This document shows positions 36,705 to 45,928 of a stretch of 64,000 nucleotides of DNA, in pieces. The notes under the pieces were generated by a model, which had not been told where the DNA came from, ran no database searches, and saw nothing but the letters and a program-made list of their open reading frames with translations. Position numbers and translations under genes: made by a program. Positions within the stretch are counted from its first letter, which is position 1; every line of letters begins with the position of its first letter. The stretch comes from Limnohabitans sp. (GTDB lineage: Bacteria; Pseudomonadota; Gammaproteobacteria; Burkholderiales; Burkholderiaceae_C): contig NZ_JAFEIF010000005.1 in assembly GCF_017848645.1 (NCBI RefSeq), positions 19,846 to 83,845 of the forward strand, in the 5' to 3' direction.

Positions 36705-38564
36705 ATGTGTGGCATCGTCGGCGCCGTTTCTTCCCGCAACATCGTTCCCATCTTGGTGCAAGGCCTGCAGCGGCTCGAATACCGGGGTTATGACTCCTGT
36801 GGCGTGGCCGTGCATGCGGCCAGTCTGGGTGGCACGGGCGGCCTGCAGCGTGCCCGCAGCACCGCGCGCGTGGCCGAGCTGATGGACCAGGTGAGCGCCG
36901 ACCACATCGAAGGCGGCACCGGCATTGCCCACACGCGCTGGGCCACACACGGTGCGCCTGCGGTGCACAACGCGCACCCGCACTTCAGCCACGGCACGGG
37001 CGCGGCAGATGCCAAGCCGGGCAAAGTGGCCTTGGTGCACAACGGCATCATCGAAAACCACGAAGAACTCCGCGCCGCCCTGCAAGCCAAGGGCTATGTG
37101 TTTTTGAGCCAGACCGACACCGAGGTCATCTCGCACCTGGTGGACAGCGTGTACGACGGCGATATTTTTGAAGCCGTCAAAACCGCCATCCGCCAACTGC
37201 ACGGCGCGTACGCGATTGCCGTGTTCCACAAAGACGAGCCGCAGCGCGTGATCGGCGCTCGCGCAGGCTCGCCGCTCATCTTGGGTGTGGGCCAAGGCGA
37301 AACCTTTTTGGCCAGCGACGCGATGGCACTGGCTGGCGTGACCGACCAAATCGTGTACCTGGAAGAGGGCGATGTGGTCGACATCCAGCTCGGCAAATAC
37401 TGGGTGGTGGACCGCGACCACAAGGCCGTGACCCGCGCCGTGAAAACCGTGCACGCCCACAGCGGCGCGGCCGAGCTGGGACCGTATCGCCACTACATGC
37501 AAAAGGAAATCTTCGAGCAACCGCGTGCGATTGCCGACACACTCGAAGGCGTGGAAGGCATCACGCCCGAGCTGTTTGGCGACGGCGCGTACAGCACCTT
37601 CAAAGCCATTGACAATGTGTTGATCCTGGCCTGCGGCACCAGCTACTACAGCGGCTGCGTGGCCAAGTACTGGATCGAGGCGATCGCCAAAGTGCCTTGC
37701 CAGGTCGAGATCGCCAGCGAATACCGCTACCGCGAATCGGTGCCCAACCCCAACACGCTGATCGTCACCATCACCCAAAGCGGCGAGACCGCCGACACCC
37801 TGGCCGCGCTGCGCCACGCGCAGAGCTTGGGCATGACGCACACACTGACCATCTGCAACGTGTCCACCAGCGCCATGGTGCGCGAGTGCAAACACGCGTA
37901 TGTGACCCGCGCCGGGGCCGAGATCGGCGTGGCCTCCACCAAGGCCTTCACCACACAGCTGGCCGGTTTGTTTTTGCTGACGCTGGCGCTGGCGCAGACC
38001 AAAGGCCGCTTGAGCGATGCCGACGAGGCCATGCACATCAAAGCCATGCGCCACCTGCCCGCCGCGCTGCAAGCCGTGCTGGCGCTGGAGCCTCAAATCA
38101 TCGCGTGGGCCGAAGAATTCGCCAGCAAAGAAAACGCGCTGTTCCTGGGCCGTGGTACGCACTACCCCATCGCGCTTGAAGGTGCGCTCAAGCTCAAAGA
38201 GATCACCTACATCCATGCCGAAGCTTATGCGGCGGGCGAGCTTAAACACGGCCCGCTGGCGCTGGTGACCAGTGCCATGCCCGTGGTGACGGTGGCACCC
38301 AACGACCAGCTGCTGGAAAAGCTGAAAAGCAATATGCAGGAAGTGCGCGCCCGCGGCGGCGTGCTCTATGTGCTGGCCGACGGCGACACAAAGATCGAGA
38401 GCAGCGAAGGCGTCAACGTGATCCGCATGCCTGAGCACTATGGTGTGTTGTCACCGATCTTGCATGTGGTGCCGCTGCAGTTGCTGAGTTATCACACGGC
38501 GTGTGCAAGGGGGACGGATGTGGACAAGCCGCGTAACCTGGCGAAGTCGGTCACCGTGGAGTGA
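36705..38564 (+). CDS. glmS: Glutamine-fructose-6-phosphate aminotransferase (isomerizing)
   Basis: A 619-residue enzyme giving glucosamine 6-phosphate, the first step to UDP-GlcNAc. The N-terminal glutaminase starts MCGIVGAVS with the catalytic Cys2; [11 protein letters not shown] and TRWATHG follow. The two SIS domains hold ACGTSYYSG and [15 protein letters not shown], and the end is [16 protein letters not shown] precedes the ATG. The 3' end of glmS is a well-known insertion site (Tn7 attTn7), and here an accessory block starts 20 bp after the stop. Confidence 0.96.
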   Translation: MCGIVGAVSSRNIVPILVQGLQRLEYRGYDSCGVAVHAASLGGTGGLQRARSTARVAELMDQVSADHIEGGTGIAHTRWATHGAPAVHNAHPHFSHGTGAADAKPGKVALVHNGIIENHEELRAALQAKGYVFLSQTDTEVISHLVDSVYDGDIFEAVKTAIRQLHGAYAIAVFHKDEPQRVIGARAGSPLILGVGQGETFLASDAMALAGVTDQIVYLEEGDVVDIQLGKYWVVDRDHKAVTRAVKTVHAHSGAAELGPYRHYMQKEIFEQPRAIADTLEGVEGITPELFGDGAYSTFKAIDNVLILACGTSYYSGCVAKYWIEAIAKVPCQVEIASEYRYRESVPNPNTLIVTITQSGETADTLAALRHAQSLGMTHTLTICNVSTSAMVRECKHAYVTRAGAEIGVASTKAFTTQLAGLFLLTLALAQTKGRLSDADEAMHIKAMRHLPAALQAVLALEPQIIAWAEEFASKENALFLGRGTHYPIALEGALKLKEITYIHAEAYAAGELKHGPLALVTSAMPVVTVAPNDQLLEKLKSNMQEVRARGGVLYVLADGDTKIESSEGVNVIRMPEHYGVLSPILHVVPLQLLSYHTACARGTDVDKPRNLAKSVTVE

Positions 38565-38584
38565 GATCCTGAAGCTGACACTCT

Positions 38585-39334
38585 TTACATCAATGCGTTT
38601 GGCGTACCTGCATTAACTCGAAGTTGCCCCATTCCAATCACCTTGCTCACACTGCTCAGCAGCAAGCCTTCGGCTTTTGCGGCATCCGGGTCTTTCCTGT
38701 CATCAATCACAACAAGGGTTTGCACTTCACCGTTGGCTGGTAGTCCTTTGATGTCAATCAGCTTGTGAAGAGCCGAACTGCTTGACTGGTGGTGAGCTGA
38801 AATGGCCAGAACAAGTGTCCCGTCTATATCAAAATCGAGCACATATTCGCGACCAGTGATGCCTGTTATTTTGGGGTCGCGCTTGATCTCCGTGCGTTTC
38901 CAGGCCATGAGGTATTGCGCGACTTCTTCTACAAAGACTCCAGTATCGTGCGAGGTGGCTTTACGTTCACCTTCCCAGCGCACCAGTTCCAACAGTGTGG
39001 CCACATAGGCTGCAAAAGCTTTTCCTGAATTTTCAGATTCAGTCCAAATTTCGATTTCACCCTGGTCCGTAAAGCAGGCACCATGCGTTTCGGCCGCATT
39101 TTTCAAAAACCTGATTTGATTGCCGCCGCTCAGGTTGATGCCCAAACCGGCAAAATGCATGAAGGTTGCACCATCATCAAAAAAGCGGTACTGATTGCCT
39201 CTGACCTCCACGTACACAGGAATGTGGTCACCATCCTGAAAGCGAAAAGGCGTCTCGATCATGAAAACGCTGCCGTTGTCATCGAGAGAATGGCATTGCA
39301 GACCAATGCGTGAAGTGAGTTGATCGCAAAACAT
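38585..39334 (-). CDS. DUF1828/DUF1829-like protein
   Basis: A 249-residue protein. The first half (FMIETPFRFQDGDHIPVYVE, YRFFDDGATFMHFAGLG) follows the DUF1828 pattern, in which a short beta region ends in a [FY]DDG turn. The second half (VLDFDIDGTLVLAISAHHQS, then QTLVVIDDRKDP) fits DUF1829. These domains are found together in mobile and defence-linked genes with no known activity. ATG 39,334 was chosen for its AAAGG; ATG 39,340 would overlap the upstream gene by 4 nt. It is the last gene of the minus-strand defence operon, next to glmS. Confidence 0.65.
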   Translation of the reverse strand: MFCDQLTSRIGLQCHSLDDNGSVFMIETPFRFQDGDHIPVYVEVRGNQYRFFDDGATFMHFAGLGINLSGGNQIRFLKNAAETHGACFTDQGEIEIWTESENSGKAFAAYVATLLELVRWEGERKATSHDTGVFVEEVAQYLMAWKRTEIKRDPKITGITGREYVLDFDIDGTLVLAISAHHQSSSSALHKLIDIKGLPANGEVQTLVVIDDRKDPDAAKAEGLLLSSVSKVIGMGQLRVNAGTPNALM

Positions 39335-39336
39335 GA

Positions 39337-39792
39337 TCATCCTTTCAGTTCGAAGTTTTCCGGATGCATCACCGGAGGCTCGAAATCAATATGGGTGCGC
39401 TCTTTAAAGTAGCGCAAAATTTCTTCAAAAGACCAACTGGCCCATTCAGTGCGGCCCTCAATTCGGCGATTGCCCAGGTGTTCGTGTGGCATATCATGGG
39501 CATTTTTCAGGGGTTTGGTGTATTGCTGTACGTCCAGTTGGTAAACCCCTTCTGTACCCCATGCATAGCGGCGAAACACCGAAAATTTGTACCAGATCAT
39601 GCCGGTTTTGGGGCTGCGCCGAAATAGGAGTTCTACCGATAAGGTGGATCTGACACCCTCTAAATCAACCACACCACTACCGCAAACCCATGTGTTTGAC
39701 TGTTGTCGAGCTGGCAACCAATCACCAATGTCAATGCATCGCGTGGTGTCTGACAAAAGGGCTAATGCCTCTGCCTCCGTAACTCTGGACAT
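39337..39792 (-). CDS. Protein of unknown family paired with the DUF1828-like gene
   Basis: A 151-residue soluble protein I cannot assign. Visible features are the N-terminal VTEAEALALLSDTTRC, a beta-rich centre (VELLFRRSPKTGMIWYKFSVFRRYAWG) and a C-terminal segment ASWSFEEILRYFKERTHIDF. There is no signal peptide or membrane helix. Its stop lies within a few bases of the DUF1828-like start, so the two are co-translated and probably act as a pair, for example as a two-gene defence or toxin-antitoxin unit. That is inference from layout only. Confidence 0.55.
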   Translation of the reverse strand: MSRVTEAEALALLSDTTRCIDIGDWLPARQQSNTWVCGSGVVDLEGVRSTLSVELLFRRSPKTGMIWYKFSVFRRYAWGTEGVYQLDVQQYTKPLKNAHDMPHEHLGNRRIEGRTEWASWSFEEILRYFKERTHIDFEPPVMHPENFELKG

Positions 39793-39908
39793 ACGACTCC
39801 CTGTCTCTTCATTTTGTTTGAGTCAGATTATCTGATAACTGCTGTCGGTTAACTTGGTGCGTTGTTTTGAAGGCTTTTTATGCATGGTGAGTGTTCGAAG
39901 AATTGAGG

Positions 39909-42650
39909 CTAGGACTTATTTATGACAGCCGCATCCAACTGCTGCCCCACACCCATCCCATCCACGTTTTTGAACACCATCGCAAACAAAGCCTTGCCCT
40001 CGCTACGTTCCGCCCACACCTTGCCCACTTCCCCTTTTTCGATTTCTTTGGCCATGCCGCTGATGTGGCTGCCTTTGTATTCGACCACCAGCACACGGCC
40101 GTCGGTGAGTTCGCAAACAAAGTCGGGGTAAAAGCGGCCGCTGGATGTGGGTAGCCAGAAACCCGCCACAGGGTCGGAGTCAAGGTTGCGCACCCAGCGT
40201 TTGACCTTGGCATGTTCGTCAATGGCCAGCGCGCAGCGCCATTCTTCGCCGCCGTCTTCCAAGTCGGCGGGCACGGGGTAGTAGTGCTTGCTGAACTTGA
40301 ACTTGCCCCGGTACAGCTTGTTAGCGGGCACCGGGTAGCGGTTGGCTTCAAACACAAAAGCAATCTGGGGTGTGGTCTCCAGCGCCCAGCCACCGTCCAG
40401 CACCAGTTGGGTGAAGGTGGTCTTGGCTGCTTTGTCGCGCAATTCTTCAATCTTGAGGGCAATCTTTTGCATCAAGGGATATTGGTGGCGCGCCAGCTGG
40501 GCCAGGGGAATGCGCTGGTCGTTGATCAGGTTTCGCACCGTGGCCAGTACAAAGGCGCGCAGGTGGGCGGGCAGCACATCACGCGCCACATTGCGCAAAG
40601 GGTGTTGCAACTCAGCCGCAAGCCAGCGGGCCAGGTCATCCTCGCTGATGGTGGTGCTCACAGCATCCAGCGGCAACTGCTCGGCATCGCCTTTGCCCAC
40701 ACGCAGGCGCGTGCCGTCCAGGTAAACCTCCCAAAGCGTGCCTTGTTCGGCCATGTGAAAGCCAGCCAATGACACCGGTTCTGCCAACAGGTTCAAGTCC
40801 AATTCTTCGGTGACGGATTCGCGCTCCAGCAGTTGCAGTTCACCTTGCTCGCCCGCAGGTCGGTAGGCCAGGCGAGGCACCAAGGCAAACACCTCACCCC
40901 GGTTGCAAGGGGCCAATGCACCTTGCACCACGGCGTTGTGGCGCTCAACGCTTTGGCTCAGTTGTTCTTTTGGTTTGCCGCGCAGCAATGCGGCCAAGTC
41001 TTGCGCCACCGCATCAGGCATAGCGCCCCGCCACTGAATGAGTTGGCGCTTGCCATCGGTGCTCACGCTGGCTTGGCCTTGGTCAATCGCCGCTTGCACT
41101 TGCGCAGGCAGCGGTTTGTCGGCGGGTACATCCACTTGCAAAGTAGGCAGAGCCACCTGTTGCGCCACGGTGGCAAACAACGGTCCGTCGTCTTGTCCAT
41201 CGCTCCATGCAAAGGGCAACTGCGGCGCGATCATGGCCGACATGTCTAGCGGGTCAAAGCCCATGCCATCGATCAGGCGGTCGGCCAACGCGTTGGCGGC
41301 CAGACCGGTGTCTGATTCGGTCACATGGGCATAAGCCTTGTTGAGCGCAGCGCGGCTGCGTTTTTTGGCATAAGGCATGCGCAGCACACGGCCCAGCAAC
41401 TGCTCGATGGCGGTGGCCGAGCGGATCGACTGCACCGAACACAGGATGTAAGCAAATGGGCAATCCCACCCCTCGCGCAAAGCCTGCACGGTGATGATGT
41501 AACGCACCGTGCAATCACGGGCTGCCAGGTCCAGGCCCTCCAGCTCGCGCTGTGTGCCGGTGGCGATCTTGATCTGGTCTTCGGGAATGTGCAGCTGCTC
41601 CACCAAATGCTGACGCAACGCGTCGGCGTTCACCGGGTCAGTGCTGTTTTGAGCTTGCAGCAACACGATGGGGCGGATGTAGTCACCTGTGGCCGCTTCT
41701 TCTTGCTGGGCTTCGGCCTCCAGCAAGCGCTGGTTTTGCACCGCATCAAACACCGCCGCCTGCCAGCCCCGGGTGTGCTCGATCAGGGCAATCGGCATCT
41801 TGATCATGTCCTCGGCCTGCAGCTGTTGGGCCGACACATGGAACAGCATATTCGTGCGTTTGGGCACAGGGGTGGCCGTCAGCTCCAGAATCAAACAAGG
41901 GTTCAAGCGCTTGAGCGCCTCAAAGCTGCGCTCAGTCTTGGTGTTGTGCGCTTCGTCCACGATCACATAAGGCTGGTGCAAAGCCAGCCAGTTGGCCAGG
42001 CTCCAGCGTGGCTGGCCCACAAAGCGTGCCAGCATCTCGCGCCCGGCTTTGTCGCTGGCCGCGTCTTCGGCGGTGACCACCGCATCAGGCAAGTCATTGA
42101 GCACTTGCAGGCGTGCGGCAGGCACACCCTTGAAGTGCGGCTCAAACTTTTCGCTGAACGAATACACGTTGCGCTGGTCGGTGTCTTCCACCCGAAAGCT
42201 TTGGATCGTGGCCACGACCACAACAGCCCGCTGCGCATAGTCTTGCGGCGACAGCGTGGCCAGTTCATCCAATTCACACACGCGCACATCGTCGCCCACG
42301 CCTTGCGCCAACGCTTGGCGAAACGGGTGGCCTGGCGTGCGCAGAGCATTCAGTGTTTGGCTGCGGATAGTGTCTGATGGCACCAGCCACAGCACCAAAG
42401 GCTTGGCCAGATTGGTAGGCCATTCCCGCGCCATGCGGCCAATGGCTTCAGAGGCCATCAGTGTTTTGCCGCCACCCGTGGGGATGCGCAGGCACACGCA
42501 AGGCACTTCGCCAAACGGTTCGGCGTTGTAGCCATAACCGGTTTGGGCTTCAAACGCCAAGCGCGGGCCCTTCAGGCGGGCGGCGCGGAGGTATTTGTCC
42601 AGCTCGTCGAGTGACTGCTGCTGGTAACGCTTGAGGGTCAACAAGGCCAT
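39909..42650 (-). CDS. Type III restriction-type Res subunit: SF2 helicase with C-terminal nuclease
   Basis: A 913-residue protein. Helicase motifs are in order: Walker A IPTGGGKT (residues 56-63), YVIVDEAHN, LILELTATP, VQALREGWDCPF and the arginine-finger motif QLLGRVLRMPYA. Near the C-terminus FYPDFVCELTDGRVLVVEYKG is a PD-(D/E)xK nuclease motif. This is the architecture of type III restriction (Res) subunits. The partner methyltransferase gene lies 58 bp upstream. It should cut unmodified foreign DNA with ATP use; the site is unknown. The frame looks intact. Confidence 0.87.
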   Translation of the reverse strand: MALLTLKRYQQQSLDELDKYLRAARLKGPRLAFEAQTGYGYNAEPFGEVPCVCLRIPTGGGKTLMASEAIGRMAREWPTNLAKPLVLWLVPSDTIRSQTLNALRTPGHPFRQALAQGVGDDVRVCELDELATLSPQDYAQRAVVVVATIQSFRVEDTDQRNVYSFSEKFEPHFKGVPAARLQVLNDLPDAVVTAEDAASDKAGREMLARFVGQPRWSLANWLALHQPYVIVDEAHNTKTERSFEALKRLNPCLILELTATPVPKRTNMLFHVSAQQLQAEDMIKMPIALIEHTRGWQAAVFDAVQNQRLLEAEAQQEEAATGDYIRPIVLLQAQNSTDPVNADALRQHLVEQLHIPEDQIKIATGTQRELEGLDLAARDCTVRYIITVQALREGWDCPFAYILCSVQSIRSATAIEQLLGRVLRMPYAKKRSRAALNKAYAHVTESDTGLAANALADRLIDGMGFDPLDMSAMIAPQLPFAWSDGQDDGPLFATVAQQVALPTLQVDVPADKPLPAQVQAAIDQGQASVSTDGKRQLIQWRGAMPDAVAQDLAALLRGKPKEQLSQSVERHNAVVQGALAPCNRGEVFALVPRLAYRPAGEQGELQLLERESVTEELDLNLLAEPVSLAGFHMAEQGTLWEVYLDGTRLRVGKGDAEQLPLDAVSTTISEDDLARWLAAELQHPLRNVARDVLPAHLRAFVLATVRNLINDQRIPLAQLARHQYPLMQKIALKIEELRDKAAKTTFTQLVLDGGWALETTPQIAFVFEANRYPVPANKLYRGKFKFSKHYYPVPADLEDGGEEWRCALAIDEHAKVKRWVRNLDSDPVAGFWLPTSSGRFYPDFVCELTDGRVLVVEYKGSHISGMAKEIEKGEVGKVWAERSEGKALFAMVFKNVDGMGVGQQLDAAVINKS

Positions 42651-42707
42651 CGTGGGCTCCCTGGGTTTTGTTTTATGTGTTGGGCGTGTTCAAGTCGTTG
42701 CAGCGCA

Positions 42708-44258
42708 TCAACGCGGCACTGCGTGCGGCAACTGCTTGAAGCTGATGCCTTCGGCCTTCAGCCGTGCATCGCCCAAGCGGCAGGCTTCGCCATAGATGAC
42801 CTTGGGGCCGTCATGACCACACAGATCGTTCAAGGCATGAAGCACCGCCGTGGTCAGCACGTTGCCGCTGGCTGGGCGTCGGTCGCCCAAGATGCCGTTG
42901 AACAGCAGGTAATAAGCCGTGCCCTCGTGCACACCCAGCAGCGGCAGCGGGCCACTGGCCGCTTGCGCCGGGAGGGCTGTGCCGGTTTCGCGCATCCAGA
43001 TGAAAGCTGCCAGGTCGGCAAAGCGCACCTCGGGGTGGATATCGCCTTGCTCGTCAAACAGCGGTGCGCCCAGTTGCAGCAGCTGGAAACCGCCACCGCC
43101 TTGCCAGCCCACGGCGGCGCTGATGCCGCCTTGTTCGCCGTCGATCACTTTTTGCAAGCGAGGTGTGCAATGTGTGGTGGCGTGTTCGCCCATTTCAATG
43201 CCGATCCAGCGACGCCCCATTTTGTGGGCGACTGCGGCGGTGGTGCCGCTGCCGAGGAAGCTGTCGAGGACGAGGTCGCCGGGGTTTGTGGCGATGTGAA
43301 TTATTCGTTGCAGCAAACGCTCGGGTTTCGGCGTGCCAAAAGTGGAATCAGTACCGAAAAGTGCTTGGATCTCTTTTTTGGACTCGTCGGTATGTCCTGC
43401 TTCATCGTGTGACCACCAAGTGTTTGGAACGATTGGGGGCGCATCGTCTAGGTATTGTTTAAACGATGGTGCACCATCACCATTTTTGCCAAAGTAAGCT
43501 TTTCCATTTGAGACCATATCAAGCCATTGAGGTTCGGTACGGGACCAACAACGGCCAGGTGGTGGGTGCCTGACGCTTCCTTTGGCTGTAATGATTGGAT
43601 AGCTGAGATTGGCTCGAATATTTGGAGCATCCCAAGGGATCGCCCGCCAAGGTCCTCGTGGGTCATTGTCTGGATTAGAGAATTGCTTCTCTTGGGCGCT
43701 AGTTCGTTGTAAGCGGTTTCGGGTCAGCTTCCAGTTATCGGGGTTTTGTGCGTAGCAGTGGATGAAATTGTGAGAAATCGAAATTGCTGTGTCGCTTGAT
43801 CGTGAGTAACGACTTTGCCAGACTATGGTGGCGATGAAGCGCTTGCGCCCAAACACCTCATCCATCATCACCTTGAGGTAATGCCCTTCGTTGTCGTCGA
43901 TGGTCACCCAGATCGAGCCGTCTTCGCGGAGCAAGTCGCGCAAGACCTGCAAACGCGGCAGCATCATGCTCAACCACTGGCTGTGTTCCAGGTTGTCGTC
44001 GTAATGCTCAAACGCGCTTTTGGTGTTGTACGGCGGGTCAATGAAGATGCACTTGACCTGCCCCCGGTAAAACGGCAGCAGGGCCTTGAGGGCTTGCAGG
44101 TTGTCGCCCTGAATGAGCAGGTTGTCCCGCGCAGAGGTGGCATCGCCAAAAACGCCATTGGCGTTGGGTCCTGCAGTGTGCGGGCGCAGTACATGGGTAG
44201 CGGTTTTATTGGCCACCGAAAAGGCGGCCTGGCGGTCAAGCCAGTCGAGAGTGGGCAT
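42708..44258 (-). CDS. Type III Mod-type DNA methyltransferase
   Basis: A 516-residue DNA methyltransferase. The catalytic motif is IDPPYNTK (D74-Y77), and the SAM-binding motif DSFLGSGTTAAVAHK comes later, the order seen in beta-class N6-adenine or N4-cytosine enzymes such as Mod. Between them lies a target-recognition region with many aromatics. It protects host sites from the downstream Res subunit. No simple-sequence repeats that would allow phase variation were seen. Its start is 3 nt after the antitoxin gene stop, so both are one operon. Confidence 0.87.
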   Translation of the reverse strand: MPTLDWLDRQAAFSVANKTATHVLRPHTAGPNANGVFGDATSARDNLLIQGDNLQALKALLPFYRGQVKCIFIDPPYNTKSAFEHYDDNLEHSQWLSMMLPRLQVLRDLLREDGSIWVTIDDNEGHYLKVMMDEVFGRKRFIATIVWQSRYSRSSDTAISISHNFIHCYAQNPDNWKLTRNRLQRTSAQEKQFSNPDNDPRGPWRAIPWDAPNIRANLSYPIITAKGSVRHPPPGRCWSRTEPQWLDMVSNGKAYFGKNGDGAPSFKQYLDDAPPIVPNTWWSHDEAGHTDESKKEIQALFGTDSTFGTPKPERLLQRIIHIATNPGDLVLDSFLGSGTTAAVAHKMGRRWIGIEMGEHATTHCTPRLQKVIDGEQGGISAAVGWQGGGGFQLLQLGAPLFDEQGDIHPEVRFADLAAFIWMRETGTALPAQAASGPLPLLGVHEGTAYYLLFNGILGDRRPASGNVLTTAVLHALNDLCGHDGPKVIYGEACRLGDARLKAEGISFKQLPHAVPR

Positions 44259-44261
44259 GGG

Positions 44262-45377
44262 TCAGGCCTGGCTTTGAATGTCGTAACGGGTTTTGAGGCG
44301 AGCCAGCGGGTGTGCCCAAGACAGGTGACCATGGTGCTGCAAGTGGCCGACAACGATACCGGGGTGCAGTTGTGCTTGGTTAGCAAATGCTTGAATGCCA
44401 TTTTCAGTCAATGGCACCTGCTGCAGTGCGTTAGCCCACGGTGCGGGCAAGAGCACTTCAGAAGCAAAGCGGTTGGCTTCTAATTCCTCAGGGGCGATGG
44501 TCTGGGCACCTGATGACGCGTCGTCCAGGTACACCGCCCGCTTGGCCGGGTGTTTGAGGATGTGGCCAATTTCGTGAAAGAAGCTGAACCAAAAAAGGTC
44601 GTTCCACTTGCCCAACAAGGACAGTTGCACCAAGGGCTTGCCATGCAGCCACCTGGCCACGCCGGACACATGAGTGCCTTGCAGTGCGGGCACAAACACC
44701 AGCACCACGCCCGCTTGTTGGCATAAACGGGTCAGCTCAGGGCCGATGCTGGCGGCGTCGGCCACAGTCAAGGCCCGCATGGCGGGCAAGTTGCGCTCAA
44801 GGGTTGCGGCATCGAAGACAGGTACTTCGCGTTGTTGGGCTTGTATTTCGCCCATGCGCAACCAGGCGGTGATGGCGGCCACGTCGGTTTGTGCGTCGGG
44901 TTTCGCGCGGCGAAACTGTACTTGCAGTTGGTCGTACTGTGCGGCCCATCCCTCGGGCGAAGCCACGCCAAAGAAGCTCAGCATGGGTTCCACCAATGTT
45001 TCGACAAACTTGGCTGTCAATCGCCCAGTGGGCAATACGCCCGCTTGTTGCATGGCTTTGAGTGGAAATTTTTGAACCCATGGCACAGCGCTTAGGTTGG
45101 TTTGTATGGCGCGCAGTCGGGCCAAGTATTCGCGGTACTGGGCCTCGCGTGTGAGCCAAAAATGGGCAGGCACCTGCAAGACGCGCTCCAGTTCAATGGC
45201 GGTGTCTTCGGTGATTTCTTTTTTTCCGGCCAGTATTTCGTTGATGGCCTGTGTGGGGCGGCCCAGCCGCCTTGAGAGTTCGGCCTGGGTCAATTCGCGC
45301 TCGTCCATCAGATCGCGCAAGGTGTCGCCTGGCGGCGATACCTCGGTCGGTAAGTACAAAAGGGTCAATTCAGTCAT
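44262..45377 (-). CDS. XRE-type HTH antitoxin fused to an ImmA/IrrE metallopeptidase domain
   Basis: A 371-residue protein. Residues 15-75 are an XRE-type HTH as in HigA antitoxins (TQAELSRRLGRPTQAINEIL). The C-terminal half is an ImmA/IrrE zinc peptidase with HEIGH at 268-272 and the third ligand in EELEANRFASEVLLP. Such fusions act as antitoxin and regulator. The start overlaps the toxin gene by 8 nt. It may repress the whole operon, so loss of the protein, for example in stress, could raise toxin and restriction genes together. That is inference. Confidence 0.85.
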   Translation of the reverse strand: MTELTLLYLPTEVSPPGDTLRDLMDERELTQAELSRRLGRPTQAINEILAGKKEITEDTAIELERVLQVPAHFWLTREAQYREYLARLRAIQTNLSAVPWVQKFPLKAMQQAGVLPTGRLTAKFVETLVEPMLSFFGVASPEGWAAQYDQLQVQFRRAKPDAQTDVAAITAWLRMGEIQAQQREVPVFDAATLERNLPAMRALTVADAASIGPELTRLCQQAGVVLVFVPALQGTHVSGVARWLHGKPLVQLSLLGKWNDLFWFSFFHEIGHILKHPAKRAVYLDDASSGAQTIAPEELEANRFASEVLLPAPWANALQQVPLTENGIQAFANQAQLHPGIVVGHLQHHGHLSWAHPLARLKTRYDIQSQA

Positions 45378-45705
45378 GGTAGTTCACCACTTCGGTGATG
45401 GTTATTTGATCTATGTGTTGCCAGTCAAGTCCACCGTCTTGTTTGGTGGGTGGTGGTTGCCGGGTGGGCCTGACAATCAGGCGCAAGGCCTTGTCGAGCC
45501 TGCAAGAGAAATAGCCAAGTCGGTCTCCGGTTAATTCCTCCCAGCGTCCGGGTAGGTTGCGCATGTCTTCCATGCAGCGGGCGGCGCGCAAATCGTCGAG
45601 TCTGGTTTTTAAGTTCTTGGCGGCCGGCTGACCCCATTTGCGCTGGCGTTCGGTTGCGGTTTCACAGGCTTGCTTGAGCCTTGTTTCCACAAAGGATATG
45701 TCCAT
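45370..45705 (-). CDS. HigB/RelE-like (killer family) toxin
   Basis: A 111-residue protein of the RelE/HigB-1 fold. It has ARCMEDMRNLPGRWEELTGDR, then LGYFSCRLDKALRLIVRP and the end ITITEVVNYHD, which match the killer protein pattern (NLPG, L-GDR-G, RL-F, V-DYH). Such toxins cut mRNA at the ribosome. It is the first gene of the operon and overlaps the antitoxin gene by 8 nt. The toxin-first order is typical of higBA. Confidence 0.82.
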   Translation of the reverse strand: MDISFVETRLKQACETATERQRKWGQPAAKNLKTRLDDLRAARCMEDMRNLPGRWEELTGDRLGYFSCRLDKALRLIVRPTRQPPPTKQDGGLDWQHIDQITITEVVNYHD

Positions 45706-45709
45706 TTTT

Positions 45710-45728
45710 ATTCACCCCTGAGGTGAAT
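45710..45728. promoter_or_regulatory. Operator-like inverted repeat at the toxin-antitoxin promoter
   Basis: ATTCACC-N5-GGTGAAT is a perfect 7-bp inverted repeat that starts 5 bp before the toxin ATG. On the minus strand TACAAT (45,735-45,730), a good -10 hexamer, is just upstream. Placement right after the -10 fits autorepression by the XRE antitoxin. Confidence 0.6.
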
Positions 45729-45753
45729 GATTGTATGTTCATTCTGACGATTA

Positions 45754-45867
45754 AGCGCTTTGAAGCTCTAAGAGATCACCTTTATCCATGCTGAAGCGTG
45801 CGCAGCAGGCGAAATGGCGGATATAGACAACCTTAGGAATTTTGCGGAGAGCGTTACCGTCGCGTGA
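45754..45867 (+). pseudogene. Decayed 3' remnant of a second glmS
   Basis: The DNA at 45,754-45,813 matches glmS 38,184-38,243 ([20 protein letters not shown]; here with small indels, keeping EIT, IHAEA and AAGE). It then jumps to ADIDNLRNFAESVTVA and a stop, aligned to [16 protein letters not shown] and the stop of glmS; by hand about 33 of the last 51 bases agree. The part between is deleted. It marks the far edge of the defence block and implies insertion at a glmS 3' end. Confidence 0.85.
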
Positions 45868-45880
45868 TTGACTTTAAGGC

Positions 45881-45903
45881 TTGCATGTCTTAAATTCATG
45901 CAA
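45881..45903. promoter_or_regulatory. Inverted repeat upstream of the DUF4143 ATPase gene
   Basis: TTGCATG-N9-CATGCAA is a perfect 7-bp inverted repeat 26 bp before the ATG at 45,929. It may be an operator or a leader hairpin. Confidence 0.35.
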
Positions 45904-45928
45904 AATTTAGCTTCAAGTTAAAAATTAC

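Noticed and set aside
38565..45867. An intact Tn7 or Tn7-like transposon at glmS
   Set aside because: No tnsABCDE-like genes or Tn7-type end repeats were seen. Only the insertion place recalls Tn7.
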